Source: Ricordea florida
Taxonomy: Eukaryota > Cnidaria > Anthozoa > Corallimorpharia > Ricordeidae
Reading direction: 5' to 3'
Length of the DNA: 64,000 nt
Assembly: GCA_949710005.1 (NCBI GenBank)
Contig: OX453285.1
Location: 7,425,632 to 7,489,631, forward strand
In this document: positions 54,164-62,309 of the stretch, piece by piece
Layout of the letters: every line of letters starts with the position of its first letter
Numbering within the stretch: the first letter of the stretch is position 1
Program-made: the position numbers and the translations under genes
Notes under the pieces: model-generated
Told to the model about the DNA's origin: nothing
Database searches by the model: none
The model's input: the letters and a program-made list of their open reading frames with translations, nothing else

Positions 54164-55435
54164 ATGACAACCGTATCTGAAAAAATTAACCCAAACAGGA
54201 TTCCAAGAGAGCCACTCGGTTTGAAAGCGGAATCAACATTGAATAGAATTACACTAAATCCATCATCAGCTAGTACTGGAGAAACGTTATATATTAATAT
54301 TCCAAAACTTACCGAGAATTTAGTGATTGTACCAGGAAGTGTATCTCTAGTATTTAACCTGGCTGTTGATGGTCATGAAGATAACACCCTCGTGAATAAT
54401 GTAGGTAGTAACCTTGTATCCAGGCTCAGGGTTCTTTTTGGAGGTGAAACACTACAGGATACCCAAAGATATGATCTATTTCAAACATACCATGACTTAT
54501 TCTTAACAGATGAAGAACGTGGGGATAGATTAAAGCAAGGTATTTCTTCTGAAAACATGAGGAAGCTAAGGACAAATGCGGGTGATAAGGTAGACACAGA
54601 TGCAAAAGAAGTAGCCCTTGCAGTAGTACATAACACCAAGTACCATATCCCACTAAATCATCCTATTCTCAACGATCATGGGGCTTTCTATCCAAAAGCG
54701 TTAGATCATCAACTAATATTTGAGATTACGCTAGCTCCAGTTCACGATATTGTTGTTTATTCTGATACGACAAAGACTCCAACTTACAAAATCACAAACC
54801 TTGAGTTGGAATATTCTTGCATATCAAGCGAATACTTAGCTCGTGAGGCACAGGCAGCTTATCAGGTTGGTAAGGGATTCTTTTATGAAAATGTCACTCT
54901 ACACAAAACTTTCACCATATCCAGACCTACTGATAGTGTTATAAACCAGCATATTAATCTACCGAGAAGGTCAATTACAGGTATATTATGTTTGTTTACA
55001 TTACCATATGGTGGAGGAGCGCGAGATTCTGAGAATTTTTTCAATCCAGGTATCGCCTCAATCAATATCGATGTTAATGGTGTTCCAAATCGTTTTTACT
55101 CAAAGGGAATGGTACCGTCAGATCTTTGGGAGTCGATAAAGAAACGTTTCAGTGGTTCCTCTCGTTCCGGCTTCGCCGGGGAGAGCTTTGCTCGATGGTC
55201 AGTAAAGGAAAAGGATTTTTATGGTAATAAGTTTGCTCTGTGGATCGATTTGAGAACTAACCCAGATAATAGTATTCATGGAGGGGGTCTGGCCTTAAAC
55301 AACGCACAAGATGGTGTAAAAATAGAAATTAAAAGAAAACTTAGTGGATCTGGTATTATGACTTGTTACATGTTTGTGGTTGCCGATGCATTAATGGAGG
55401 TTATGAATTCTGCTTTACGATCAATAAAGTACTAA
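54164..55435 (+). CDS. Candidate double-jelly-roll major capsid protein
   Basis: 423 residues, beta-rich and without membrane segments or signal peptide. The stretch NLVSRLRVLFGGETLQDTQR followed by a helix (YDLFQTYHDLFL), at about residues 83-114, recalls the strand-GGQ-helix signature of jelly-roll capsid proteins in large DNA viruses and Polintons. Location beside integrase and before the packaging ATPase is where capsid genes sit in related elements. It is short for a Polinton capsid (usually above 500 residues), so a minor capsid protein is the main alternative. Residues about 335-346 (SGFAGESFARWS) come from a GC-rich palindromic insert. No clear motif proves the assignment; structure prediction would. 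Confidence 0.55.
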   Translation: MTTVSEKINPNRIPREPLGLKAESTLNRITLNPSSASTGETLYINIPKLTENLVIVPGSVSLVFNLAVDGHEDNTLVNNVGSNLVSRLRVLFGGETLQDTQRYDLFQTYHDLFLTDEERGDRLKQGISSENMRKLRTNAGDKVDTDAKEVALAVVHNTKYHIPLNHPILNDHGAFYPKALDHQLIFEITLAPVHDIVVYSDTTKTPTYKITNLELEYSCISSEYLAREAQAAYQVGKGFFYENVTLHKTFTISRPTDSVINQHINLPRRSITGILCLFTLPYGGGARDSENFFNPGIASINIDVNGVPNRFYSKGMVPSDLWESIKKRFSGSSRSGFAGESFARWSVKEKDFYGNKFALWIDLRTNPDNSIHGGGLALNNAQDGVKIEIKRKLSGSGIMTCYMFVVADALMEVMNSALRSIKY

Positions 55436-55440
55436 AAACC

Positions 55441-55456
55441 TCTGGGCCCGCGAAGC
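55441..55456. repeat. GC-rich palindromic word between capsid and ATPase genes
   Basis: GGGCCCGCGAAGCG, one of a set of GC-rich words (core GCGAAGC/GCTTCGC) scattered through this AT-rich element. Confidence 0.5.
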
Positions 55457-55488
55457 GAACTTAAAAACCTTTAGTTATTATACAAATT

Positions 55489-56106
55489 ATGGAAGAATTG
55501 AGAGATAAAATCCCATTTCATTGTATTATAACTGGACCAACAAATTGTGGGAAAACAAAGTACATAATAGATCAACTTCGCAGCTCATTTCGAAAAGTTT
55601 TTGAATATATTGTTTTAATTTGTCCTACTTATTCTAAAAATAAAACATATCATAATTTTGCCCGCGGGGACAAGAGATTCTTTGTATTATCACCCGATGC
55701 AAGTAATGTAGATGAGATTAATGAATTGTTAAATGATTGCCAAACTTTATTTTCAGGAACAAATACATTAATAATTTTAGATGATTGCGCTGTTTCTAAT
55801 GATCTGAAGAAACGATCAAACAAGTTTATAGATTTAGCATTCTCTGGCAGACATCATGGTTTATCAATGTGGGTTCTAACCCAGCAATTAACATCAATAG
55901 CAAAACCATTCCGGGAAAATGTGGCTTGCGTTGTTACTTTCCATAATCCATCACAGAAGGGTATGAAGATGCTTCTCGAAGATTATGGGGGTGATTTAGA
56001 CCCTGAAACTAGTAAAAAGTTTGTACAACTCCTGAAAACTGAAAAATATTCTAGGCTTTGTTTATGTTTACGTTATCCATTCCAATGTTATTTGGAGATC
56101 CCTTAA
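55489..56106 (+). CDS. A32-like genome-packaging ATPase (FtsK/HerA superfamily)
   Basis: Motor that pumps DNA into the capsid. 205 residues. Walker A is GPTNCGKTK (residues 16-24), Walker B is TLIILDDC (93-100), and a later Gln-rich sensor stretch is WVLTQQL. This size and order fit the packaging ATPases of poxviruses, other large DNA viruses, virophages and Polintons. It follows the candidate capsid gene on the same strand, and its end overlaps the next ORF in another frame. No TCTAAAGA box is seen upstream, so it may be read through from the capsid gene. Confidence 0.88.
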   Translation: MEELRDKIPFHCIITGPTNCGKTKYIIDQLRSSFRKVFEYIVLICPTYSKNKTYHNFARGDKRFFVLSPDASNVDEINELLNDCQTLFSGTNTLIILDDCAVSNDLKKRSNKFIDLAFSGRHHGLSMWVLTQQLTSIAKPFRENVACVVTFHNPSQKGMKMLLEDYGGDLDPETSKKFVQLLKTEKYSRLCLCLRYPFQCYLEIP

Positions 56107-56687
56107 GTGATTTCCTTCGGACCGACAAAGCCTATTTAAAAATAATCCATGTATTATCACAAAAGATGACAAGTGTAGAAGATTATATTGAAGAAAAGAC
56201 TGAGTTAAAAGATGAGATAAAATACCGAGGAACTGAGGAAGATGATGTTGAAATAAAACAAGAATCACTAGCAATTCTCGCATCTCTCGGAACTACAAAG
56301 GAGTATTTGGGAGTTGATATGAGTCTCGGTGATATAAAAAAATTATCAGTAAAAGATATTGAAAAATATTATAATCGATATCAGGCAGTATTAGGCAAGA
56401 AAATTAGTGGTGGATTAGTAGATTCATCTCTTCAATTAGTTTCTAAAGTAATTTCTTATGTGGTTCCCGTGGATGATATAGAAGCTCTTTGTGATGATTT
56501 GAAGAATGATGATTTGGTTAATCGTGAACTAACAAACATTGCAGGTCTCTTAGCATTGAAAGCAGGAAGATTGGCAGCACTTGCTAGCGGGCTATTCCAG
56601 GTTGCTAAACATATTAAAATAAGTAAAATTCAAGAAGTTTCAGATAATGCTAACAAAAATGAGCAGGTCACTGAACATACTAATTAA
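56058..56687 (+). CDS. Unknown protein overlapping the ATPase gene
   Basis: 209 residues from the first ATG, but Met10 (56085) or Met37 (56166) may be the true start; all but the last overlap the ATPase stop. Acidic N-terminal half (SVEDYIEEKTELKDEIKYRG), then helical, with LITSLQLVSKVISYVV-like and LLALKAGRLAALASG amphipathic stretches. The end carries a duplicated GAGCAGGT-ACTGAA word, the second copy of which lies past the stop. Function unknown; context suggests virion assembly. Confidence 0.7.
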   Translation: MFMFTLSIPMLFGDPLSDFLRTDKAYLKIIHVLSQKMTSVEDYIEEKTELKDEIKYRGTEEDDVEIKQESLAILASLGTTKEYLGVDMSLGDIKKLSVKDIEKYYNRYQAVLGKKISGGLVDSSLQLVSKVISYVVPVDDIEALCDDLKNDDLVNRELTNIAGLLALKAGRLAALASGLFQVAKHIKISKIQEVSDNANKNEQVTEHTN

Positions 56688-56747
56688 CACAACTGAGCAG
56701 GTTACTGAATACAAAAATAAATAATGTTGGTATAATATAAAAGAGAT

Positions 56748-56930
56748 ATGGAAATTGAAAATCAAAAAGCTTTAAAACTTATTGCAAATGTTAAAAGGAT
56801 GCTAGATCATAAAAAACAACAAAATAAAGAAATTATAAAAGATATTGAGATGCTAAAAGAACAAATACGTAGTGATGCTAGCAAAACTTATCCAGATACT
56901 GATTTAAAGATTCTTTACTTTGAGAAATAA
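56748..56930 (+). CDS. Small coiled-coil protein
   Basis: 60 residues, nearly all charged helix (heptad-like LIANVKRMLDHKKQQNKEII). Not recognised. Its 3' end carries the TTTAAAGATTCTTTACTT box of the next gene. Confidence 0.6.
   Translation: MEIENQKALKLIANVKRMLDHKKQQNKEIIKDIEMLKEQIRSDASKTYPDTDLKILYFEK
56903..56920 (+). promoter_or_regulatory. TTTAAAGATT box before the 56.94-kb gene
   Basis: TTTAAAGATTCTTTACTT shares both the box and the TTACT extension with the leaders at 57451 and 58281. It lies inside the preceding gene. Confidence 0.5.
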
Positions 56931-56937
56931 AATAATA

Positions 56938-57420
56938 ATGTCAGAAGAAGCTGTTGAACAAATTACAATGGATCCCACGCCTGAAAAGAAAGATTCAAAA
57001 AAGAAAGAAAAAGATCCTAAAAAAGTCGCCGCCGGTAAGAAATTGGCTGAATATAACAAAAAAGCTAAAGAAGCGTTAGCTAGGGAGACCCTAAGGGCTG
57101 CGGAGCAAAAAATGAAACAGGAAGAAGAAGAGACCCTACGGGCCGCGGAGCAAAATGAAAATACATATAGTGAATCAAATCGGGCAAAGCCCTCCCGCGA
57201 AGCGAAATCATGGCTTCCAGAGTTATCTTTTACTACTGTTTTATCCGTTGTTGGATTGGGGTTTACAGCATTTGATCTTTTTATGAGATATCGGGAAAAA
57301 GCTAGAGATGGATACACTGAATATAAAAATAGGATACCAGATTTATCACAAGTGCCACAAATACCACAGCCAACAAAGATACCATTGTCTATAACTCCAA
57401 AATCTTTAGGAATGGAATAA
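56938..57420 (+). CDS. Lys/Glu-rich protein with C-terminal membrane segment
   Basis: 160 residues starting MSEEAVEQI; this ATG is chosen over an in-frame one at 56920 because that one lies inside the promoter box and the previous gene. A charged N-terminal half holds two copies of ETLRAAEQ (encoded by GC-rich GAGACCCTA-GGGC repeats), then RAKPSREAKS from a GC-rich insert shared with the integrase, then a membrane helix (TVLSVVGLGFTAFDLFM, about 99-116) and a Pro-rich tail (VPQIPQPTKIP). Function unknown. Confidence 0.7.
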   Translation: MSEEAVEQITMDPTPEKKDSKKKEKDPKKVAAGKKLAEYNKKAKEALARETLRAAEQKMKQEEEETLRAAEQNENTYSESNRAKPSREAKSWLPELSFTTVLSVVGLGFTAFDLFMRYREKARDGYTEYKNRIPDLSQVPQIPQPTKIPLSITPKSLGME

Positions 57421-57450
57421 GTACTGATCGAAGGGAAGAATCTAAAGTCA

Positions 57451-57483
57451 TCTAAAGATTTCTTACTGATACAGTAAAAAATC
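57451..57483 (+). promoter_or_regulatory. TCTAAAGATT box and shared leader
   Basis: TCTAAAGATTTCTTACTGAT then AGTAAAAAATC-ATG; almost the same leader precedes the gene at 58317. A second TCTAAAG lies just upstream at 57441. Confidence 0.65.
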
Positions 57484-57702
57484 ATGTCAACTGAAAACAA
57501 ACTTGTGAAAACTGTTACTGATTCAGCAGTCCTTATCGGATTAGCAGCTGGAGTTGGATATGTAGCTAAAAAGGCTATGAAAGAATCATTTATGAACGAT
57601 CCCTCCTCAAGTATTACAAAATATGCTAAATGGGTCGTTGTACTGTCCGGTAGTATGTACCTAAAAACATATTTAGAGGATCAAAAGATTTTACCGACCT
57701 AA
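57484..57702 (+). CDS. Small membrane protein
   Basis: 72 residues with two hydrophobic stretches (SAVLIGLAAGVGYVA near 15-29; WVVVLSGSMYLKTY near 48-61). No signal peptide cleavage site. Not recognised; likely a virion membrane or pore component by context only. Confidence 0.65.
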   Translation: MSTENKLVKTVTDSAVLIGLAAGVGYVAKKAMKESFMNDPSSSITKYAKWVVVLSGSMYLKTYLEDQKILPT

Positions 57703-57729
57703 AGGGGAGTAACCGCAAAATAAACAAAC

Positions 57730-58158
57730 ATGGCATTAGTATCATTAGGAATGATGGGTTTAGGAGCTGTATTAAATGCAACCGCCTTTGTTGGCGGAAA
57801 CTATCTTGCAAAATATCTCTCAGGTGATAAAACAGATACAGAAAAAATACGACACGATAAAGCATTAGAAAAATATCAAAAAGATTATGCAGAATATCAG
57901 AAAAATAGACAGAAACTAATTGATTGGAAAATCCGACGAAAGGATAATAAATATCAAGCAACAAAAAATCTTTCAAAAACAGATGAATCTTTGGAATTGT
58001 ATGGTCAAATGCATCTGACGGAGTCGGGGAGAGCTTCGCTCGATGAACCAAAATTTTCGGATTATTATAGACCCAATGACAATCAAAAGATGGGTGAAAT
58101 GGTATATGTAGGGGGTGGAATGTTGGCGTTGGGGTATGTAGCAAGTAAATTTTTATAA
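57730..58158 (+). CDS. Membrane protein with N- and C-terminal hydrophobic segments
   Basis: 142 residues: VSLGMMGLGAVLNATAFVGG near 4-23, a charged middle (KYQKDYAEYQKNRQKLIDWK), a GC-rich in-frame insert encoding TESGRASLDEP, and a C-terminal VYVGGGMLALGYVASKFL. A CCTAAAGG variant of the box lies upstream. A bulged hairpin follows the stop by 10 bases. Function unknown. Confidence 0.65.
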   Translation: MALVSLGMMGLGAVLNATAFVGGNYLAKYLSGDKTDTEKIRHDKALEKYQKDYAEYQKNRQKLIDWKIRRKDNKYQATKNLSKTDESLELYGQMHLTESGRASLDEPKFSDYYRPNDNQKMGEMVYVGGGMLALGYVASKFL

Positions 58159-58167
58159 CATTATTTT

Positions 58168-58202
58168 GTTATGTAACCATTAATTAGGTTATATAACATA
58201 AG
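58168..58202 (+). terminator. Bulged 3' hairpin, copy 1
   Basis: TTATGTAACC, an 8-base loop, then GGTTATATAACATAA. The outer six pairs and the inner AACC/GGTT pair, leaving a 5-base bulge on the 3' side. Same shape as two other copies in this element. Confidence 0.65.
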
Positions 58203-58242
58203 GCTTCCATTATCTGAATCTAGCTCATCTCCCATAAAATCA

Positions 58243-58275
58243 GCAGCGAGCTTTGCTCGTTTGCTTCGCGGCCTA
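58243..58275. repeat. GC-rich palindromic words
   Basis: GCGAGCTTTGCTCG followed by GCTTCGCGGCC in an intergenic leader; the same words occur inside coding sequence at 55.17 and 58.03 kb. Confidence 0.5.
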
Positions 58276-58280
58276 AAGGG

Positions 58281-58316
58281 TCTTAAAGATTTATTACTGA
58301 TGAGTAAAAAAAAATC
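58281..58316 (+). promoter_or_regulatory. TCTTAAAGAT box and shared leader
   Basis: TCTTAAAGATTTATTACTGA followed by GAGTAAAAAAAAATC-ATG, nearly identical to the leader at 57451-57483. Confidence 0.6.
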
Positions 58317-59555
58317 ATGGCAGAAGAAATACAATTAGAAGATTTGCCAAAAGGAACTGATGATGATAATGATGATGATGAGGATGGCACATTTTATCAA
58401 AGCCCAAACACATCTACAACCTTTGAACAAGATTATGCTGGCTATGATGAATATAACCAACAGAAGGGACGGGCTGAATGGGATAAACAAGCTGAAGGGA
58501 GGAGCCCGGATAATTTTAGAGATGAGGAATATGATAGAATGAGAGAAGCGAGGCAAGAACTCAAACGTTATTATCCAAATTACAATCCCAATGACAGCTC
58601 ATTTAATGTGCGATTTGGAGAAAATGGTAGTATAGAAGGAAAATTAAGTATTGCTGGTAATAATGTGTGGCATACATTAGTTGATGAAAATGGAGTTCGT
58701 AACACAGAAAATTTACCAAAAACATTTAGAAAAGCTCTAGGTGCTGATTATGAAAGCATGTTGGAAAAATATAATAATACCGCGTCAGAATTGAAAAAAT
58801 CCATTGAAGAAAATAAGGAATTAGATAATGCATTGCAAGGATTGAAAGCAACAGCAGAAGTATATCCTCAGGAGATTAACCAATATGTAGAAAGAGAAAA
58901 AGAACTTAGGGAATTCATTGAGAGACAACAGGTACAAAAAGCAGAAAATAAAAGTCTTTTCGATCAAACTGTTAAACAGAATATAGAATTAAAAATACAA
59001 GAAGAGAAACTTTTGGATGAAACAAAATTATACAAAGAAGAAATAGATAAATATAAGAAGGGTAAATCAAATGAATCAAAATTAAAACAAAGAAATGAAC
59101 AATTAAAATCTGAGGTTGATAAATTAAGAGAACAGATTAGAAATAAAACAATCTCAAGTGAAGAACAAATATCGAATATTGATGGGCGAAAAGATGAAAT
59201 ACTTAAAAATTTACCATTACGAGAGAGGTTAAAGTATATCTTCAAAAAGTATGGTTTTACAGTATTTGCTGTTGTTAGTGCAGTAGGTATTATCATTGGA
59301 GTTATAGTTTCTAATCTTTCTAAAGGTTTATCAACATTAGGCAGGGGGGTTGGTAATGGTTTGAAAACTCTTGGTAAAAAACTGGGTGAAATATTGCCGG
59401 GAATGGTTGGTGCAATAGTTAGCTTTCTATTCAAAACAGCCGGCCAAGTTATTGGATTTTTAGGTGAGAATGCTTGGCTTTTGATAATGGCTGTGGTTTT
59501 ATATTTTGTTGACCGACTGAAGGGAGGAACACAGTTTAAAAAGAAGAGTAAGTAG
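58317..59555 (+). CDS. Long coiled-coil protein with C-terminal membrane segments
   Basis: 412 residues. Asp-rich start (GTDDDNDDDEDG), Tyr-rich stretch, then a coiled coil of about 150 residues (from 150 to 300), then two or three membrane segments (FAVVSAVGIIIGVIVSNL near 316-333; GAIVSFLFKTAGQVIGFLG and LLIMAVVLYFVDRL at about 363-396). Gly-rich loops separate them. It looks like a tail-anchored structural protein; no family is recognised. Confidence 0.7.
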   Translation: MAEEIQLEDLPKGTDDDNDDDEDGTFYQSPNTSTTFEQDYAGYDEYNQQKGRAEWDKQAEGRSPDNFRDEEYDRMREARQELKRYYPNYNPNDSSFNVRFGENGSIEGKLSIAGNNVWHTLVDENGVRNTENLPKTFRKALGADYESMLEKYNNTASELKKSIEENKELDNALQGLKATAEVYPQEINQYVEREKELREFIERQQVQKAENKSLFDQTVKQNIELKIQEEKLLDETKLYKEEIDKYKKGKSNESKLKQRNEQLKSEVDKLREQIRNKTISSEEQISNIDGRKDEILKNLPLRERLKYIFKKYGFTVFAVVSAVGIIIGVIVSNLSKGLSTLGRGVGNGLKTLGKKLGEILPGMVGAIVSFLFKTAGQVIGFLGENAWLLIMAVVLYFVDRLKGGTQFKKKSK

Positions 59556-59574
59556 ATTTAAAAACCAAATTAAC

Positions 59575-59976
59575 ATGGATTGCCGATGCAATGATGATAT
59601 AATAACTTTTTTATCAATCACAATGCTAACTACAGAAACAACGATTTATCTAGACCCAGCATTATATAATGCAAAAGAAATACAAATTATAGATTTTTCT
59701 GGAACTAATACAACGAATGAAAATCCTTTATACTTAATGAGTGATATTATTGAGCCAAAGTCTTCATATTACAATTTTATACCTAGTGGTGTAAATGTAG
59801 AACTTCGTCCTTCTCAACTACTAGCCGCTATACCATCCAAAAAGTACCCAATTTTAAGAATTACACAAACCAAAAATCCAGTGAACAACTTTAAATTATG
59901 GATTCTAGATAAAAATGGAACAAAATTAATTTCTAATACCGTCCGTATTCGTATCAATTTAAAGATAACATGTTGA
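59575..59976 (+). CDS. Small beta-rich protein of unknown role
   Basis: 133 residues from the first ATG; Met17 (59623) is an alternative start because the core (TTETTIYLDPAL) begins there. Alternating hydrophobic strands without a membrane helix. Such small beta proteins near capsid genes can be vertex or cement proteins, but no motif supports a specific call. Confidence 0.6.
   Translation: MDCRCNDDIITFLSITMLTTETTIYLDPALYNAKEIQIIDFSGTNTTNENPLYLMSDIIEPKSSYYNFIPSGVNVELRPSQLLAAIPSKKYPILRITQTKNPVNNFKLWILDKNGTKLISNTVRIRINLKITC
59958..59968 (+). promoter_or_regulatory. TTTAAAGATAA box before the 59.99-kb gene
   Basis: Lies at the 3' end of the preceding gene and ends about 19 bases before the next ATG. 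Confidence 0.5.
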
Positions 59977-59986
59977 GTAGTAAAAA

Positions 59987-60586
59987 ATGGATGAGTACAA
60001 TAGAATTTATCCCACATTACCTAATAATGTTGATCAAGTGGTTAATTTCAGACTACAAAAATCAAGCGAAGTATTACAAAATCTTGAGAAAGAAATTAAA
60101 CATTACGAAGATGTAAGGAAAAAATACAATAGAGCGAGAGGAATATTTACAAAGATAAGTGTTTGTGGTGGGTTGATTTCAGTTATTCTATCTGCGAGCG
60201 GTCTCGGAACTTCTCTTACTGGTTTTGGGGCTGTTGTTGGTGTACCTTTGGGTGTTGTCGGTGGAATTTTTGGAGCGTTATCTGTTGGATTCGGGGCTGC
60301 ATCAAAAAGACTTTCAAATAAAGTTAGTAAACACGAAAGGACAGCTTCAATTGCAAAATCAAAATTAAACACTATAAATGACTTGGTTTCAAAGGCTTTG
60401 AAAGATAATGCTATATCTGACCAAGAATTTACAATAATTTTGGCAGAGTTGGAAAAGTTTCAAAAACTAAAACAAGAAATCCGGCAAAAATTTAGGAAAG
60501 AAGCAGAAAAAAACTTCGACATGTCTATTATAAGGAGAGAAGTTCGAGCAGATCTATTAAAAGAACTAACCGGTCCCACACATTGA
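59987..60586 (+). CDS. Gly-rich hydrophobic protein with helical tail
   Basis: 199 residues: helical N-terminus, a Gly-rich hydrophobic block (GLISVILSASGLG, GAVVGVPLGVVGGIFGALSVG; about 58-103), then a charged helix pair with an EF-like DNAISDQEFTIIL turn near 143-155. I recall similar unnamed proteins in cnidarian genomes. It may insert into membranes; function unknown. Confidence 0.7.
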   Translation: MDEYNRIYPTLPNNVDQVVNFRLQKSSEVLQNLEKEIKHYEDVRKKYNRARGIFTKISVCGGLISVILSASGLGTSLTGFGAVVGVPLGVVGGIFGALSVGFGAASKRLSNKVSKHERTASIAKSKLNTINDLVSKALKDNAISDQEFTIILAELEKFQKLKQEIRQKFRKEAEKNFDMSIIRREVRADLLKELTGPTH

Positions 60587-60656
60587 AAATTTCATATGAG
60601 AGAACTGAGGTGGGTTGTAATTGTTTTGCAGGTATTAATTAACATTTTATTCTAGA

Positions 60657-60665
60657 TCTAAAGAC
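60657..60665 (+). promoter_or_regulatory. TCTAAAGAC box before the 518-residue gene
   Basis: Same nonamer as before the polymerase; ends 24 bases before the ATG. Confidence 0.6.
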
Positions 60666-60689
60666 CAGCCCTGAAAAACAAAGAATAAA

Positions 60690-62246
60690 ATGTTACTCAC
60701 AGACTTTAAAAATAAATACCAAAACGCCAACCTTGATAAATTTACATTTGTTAATGATTCATATGGAGGATATATAAAGTGGAAATATAATGGCGCAACA
60801 ATAATGAGTTATGATGACCCAACGGGTAAAACATGGACTGATAATTTATCACCTAGTTTGAAAAGCCTTTTATGGAAAGATTTGGGTTTGGAGGGAGGAG
60901 CTGAATTTAGTTCTTACCCTAAAAGTTTAACTTTTACTAATCAAAGCTATCCTATGCCAGCTGTTGCTTTTGATGATTTTGCGACTGATGTTACAAAAAT
61001 GTTAACTGAGATGGATATATATGTAACAGACACAAAGAAATTCGAAGCAATATTTCCTAATATTTTTAAACAGCAAGTTATCACTTTCAAATCGGGAGAA
61101 CAAAGTAGAAAATGGCTAAATAAACCAGATATTAATTATTGGCCTCAACAATTAAATTTTGCAGTTTGGTGTGCAACATCCGGTTGTGGAATTAGCCCAT
61201 TTGAAAGTTTAAATTATCCCGAAGTAGTGAATGGATTTATAAAGTTTCATATATATTTCACAATAAGGCGGATATTATATGAAATGAAGCTTCCTTTTCC
61301 CGGGGAACAAACTTTTGCGATAAATAATAATCCATATAATAAAGCCGCATATAATCGATTGTGCGATGAATTTGGAATAAGTTATAATGCTGATTTTAGA
61401 TGGAGGGGTGGGAGAAATAATGGGTTAGGTGATATATTCATCGATTATGGAAATAGATATGGTGCAACAGACCATGATTATCAAAGTGTGCATGTTGTAA
61501 GAAATTATGATAAAGAAGCAGATATGTGGCCAAGTTCAGGAGATAAATTTTCAGATGATGGGGGTAAGCAACTTGAAGGAAATCTAATATCTTTCTTAAG
61601 AAATGATGACTTTGCCGATTTTAAATATGCTTGGTTTATCCCTACAAGTGGGCATGGAGTAACAAAAGCCGGGCTTGGAAGATTAAATAGGTCGGTTGAA
61701 GCTTTTGTTTACTGTATATTAGGGGCACAAACTAACATGAGAAGCTCTATTTACGGCAAAGGAGGTGGGGCGATTAATACTCAGCAGCAATTTTTAACCT
61801 TATTTGAAAGTAGTGTTATTGAAAATAACCTTGCTAATTCAGTACAAAGATATCAATTGGCTGTACAAAATGCTAAAGTACGCCTGGATATGGCTATTGC
61901 TCCGGGTGTTTGGTTGATGCCGAGTAATTTGATAATAAATACAGAAAGTGTAGTTGGATATAATAACAAACTCATGAAAGCCACGGGGGATATGAAATTT
62001 GGTGCGAATAACTCATTAAATACAGAAACAAAAGAGGTTGGGATAAGCCATAATTTAGGTGTTTCAAAAGTAAAGTTGCCGCATAGCCTAAAACAACAAA
62101 CTAAAACAGAGTCAACACAAACAACTCTAATCAAAAATGAAGGCGGACCCGTCCTATCCGATGATATTGACTCAACAGAACATGAAAAAAATCTGATAGT
62201 ATTTATAGTTGTTGGTGGAGCAATAGCTTGGTATCTATTTCGTTAA
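60690..62246 (+). CDS. Conserved unknown protein, 518 residues, C-terminal membrane anchor
   Basis: A large soluble part with notable words LNKPDINYWPQQLNFAVWCA, TSGCGISPFE and FKYAWFIPTSGHGVTKAG, then a C-terminal helix (IVFIVVGGAIAWYLF, about 502-516). Proteins with this YWPQQLNFAVWCA-type segment are, as I recall, widespread but unnamed in marine invertebrate genomes, probably all from elements like this one. Virion membrane or entry protein are guesses. It is followed by a bulged hairpin. Confidence 0.75.
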   Translation: MLLTDFKNKYQNANLDKFTFVNDSYGGYIKWKYNGATIMSYDDPTGKTWTDNLSPSLKSLLWKDLGLEGGAEFSSYPKSLTFTNQSYPMPAVAFDDFATDVTKMLTEMDIYVTDTKKFEAIFPNIFKQQVITFKSGEQSRKWLNKPDINYWPQQLNFAVWCATSGCGISPFESLNYPEVVNGFIKFHIYFTIRRILYEMKLPFPGEQTFAINNNPYNKAAYNRLCDEFGISYNADFRWRGGRNNGLGDIFIDYGNRYGATDHDYQSVHVVRNYDKEADMWPSSGDKFSDDGGKQLEGNLISFLRNDDFADFKYAWFIPTSGHGVTKAGLGRLNRSVEAFVYCILGAQTNMRSSIYGKGGGAINTQQQFLTLFESSVIENNLANSVQRYQLAVQNAKVRLDMAIAPGVWLMPSNLIINTESVVGYNNKLMKATGDMKFGANNSLNTETKEVGISHNLGVSKVKLPHSLKQQTKTESTQTTLIKNEGGPVLSDDIDSTEHEKNLIVFIVVGGAIAWYLFR

Positions 62247-62259
62247 ATTTTATGTATTG

Positions 62260-62292
62260 TTATGTAACTCTTATTTGAGTTATACAACATAA
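62260..62292. terminator. Bulged 3' hairpin, copy 2, between convergent genes
   Basis: TTATGTAACTC, a 6-base loop, GAGTTATACAACATAA. The inner stem is AACTC/GAGTT, against AACC/GGTT in copy 1 and AACCC/GGGTT in copy 3. Confidence 0.7.
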
Positions 62293-62309
62293 TTATTTTT
62301 TAACTAATC

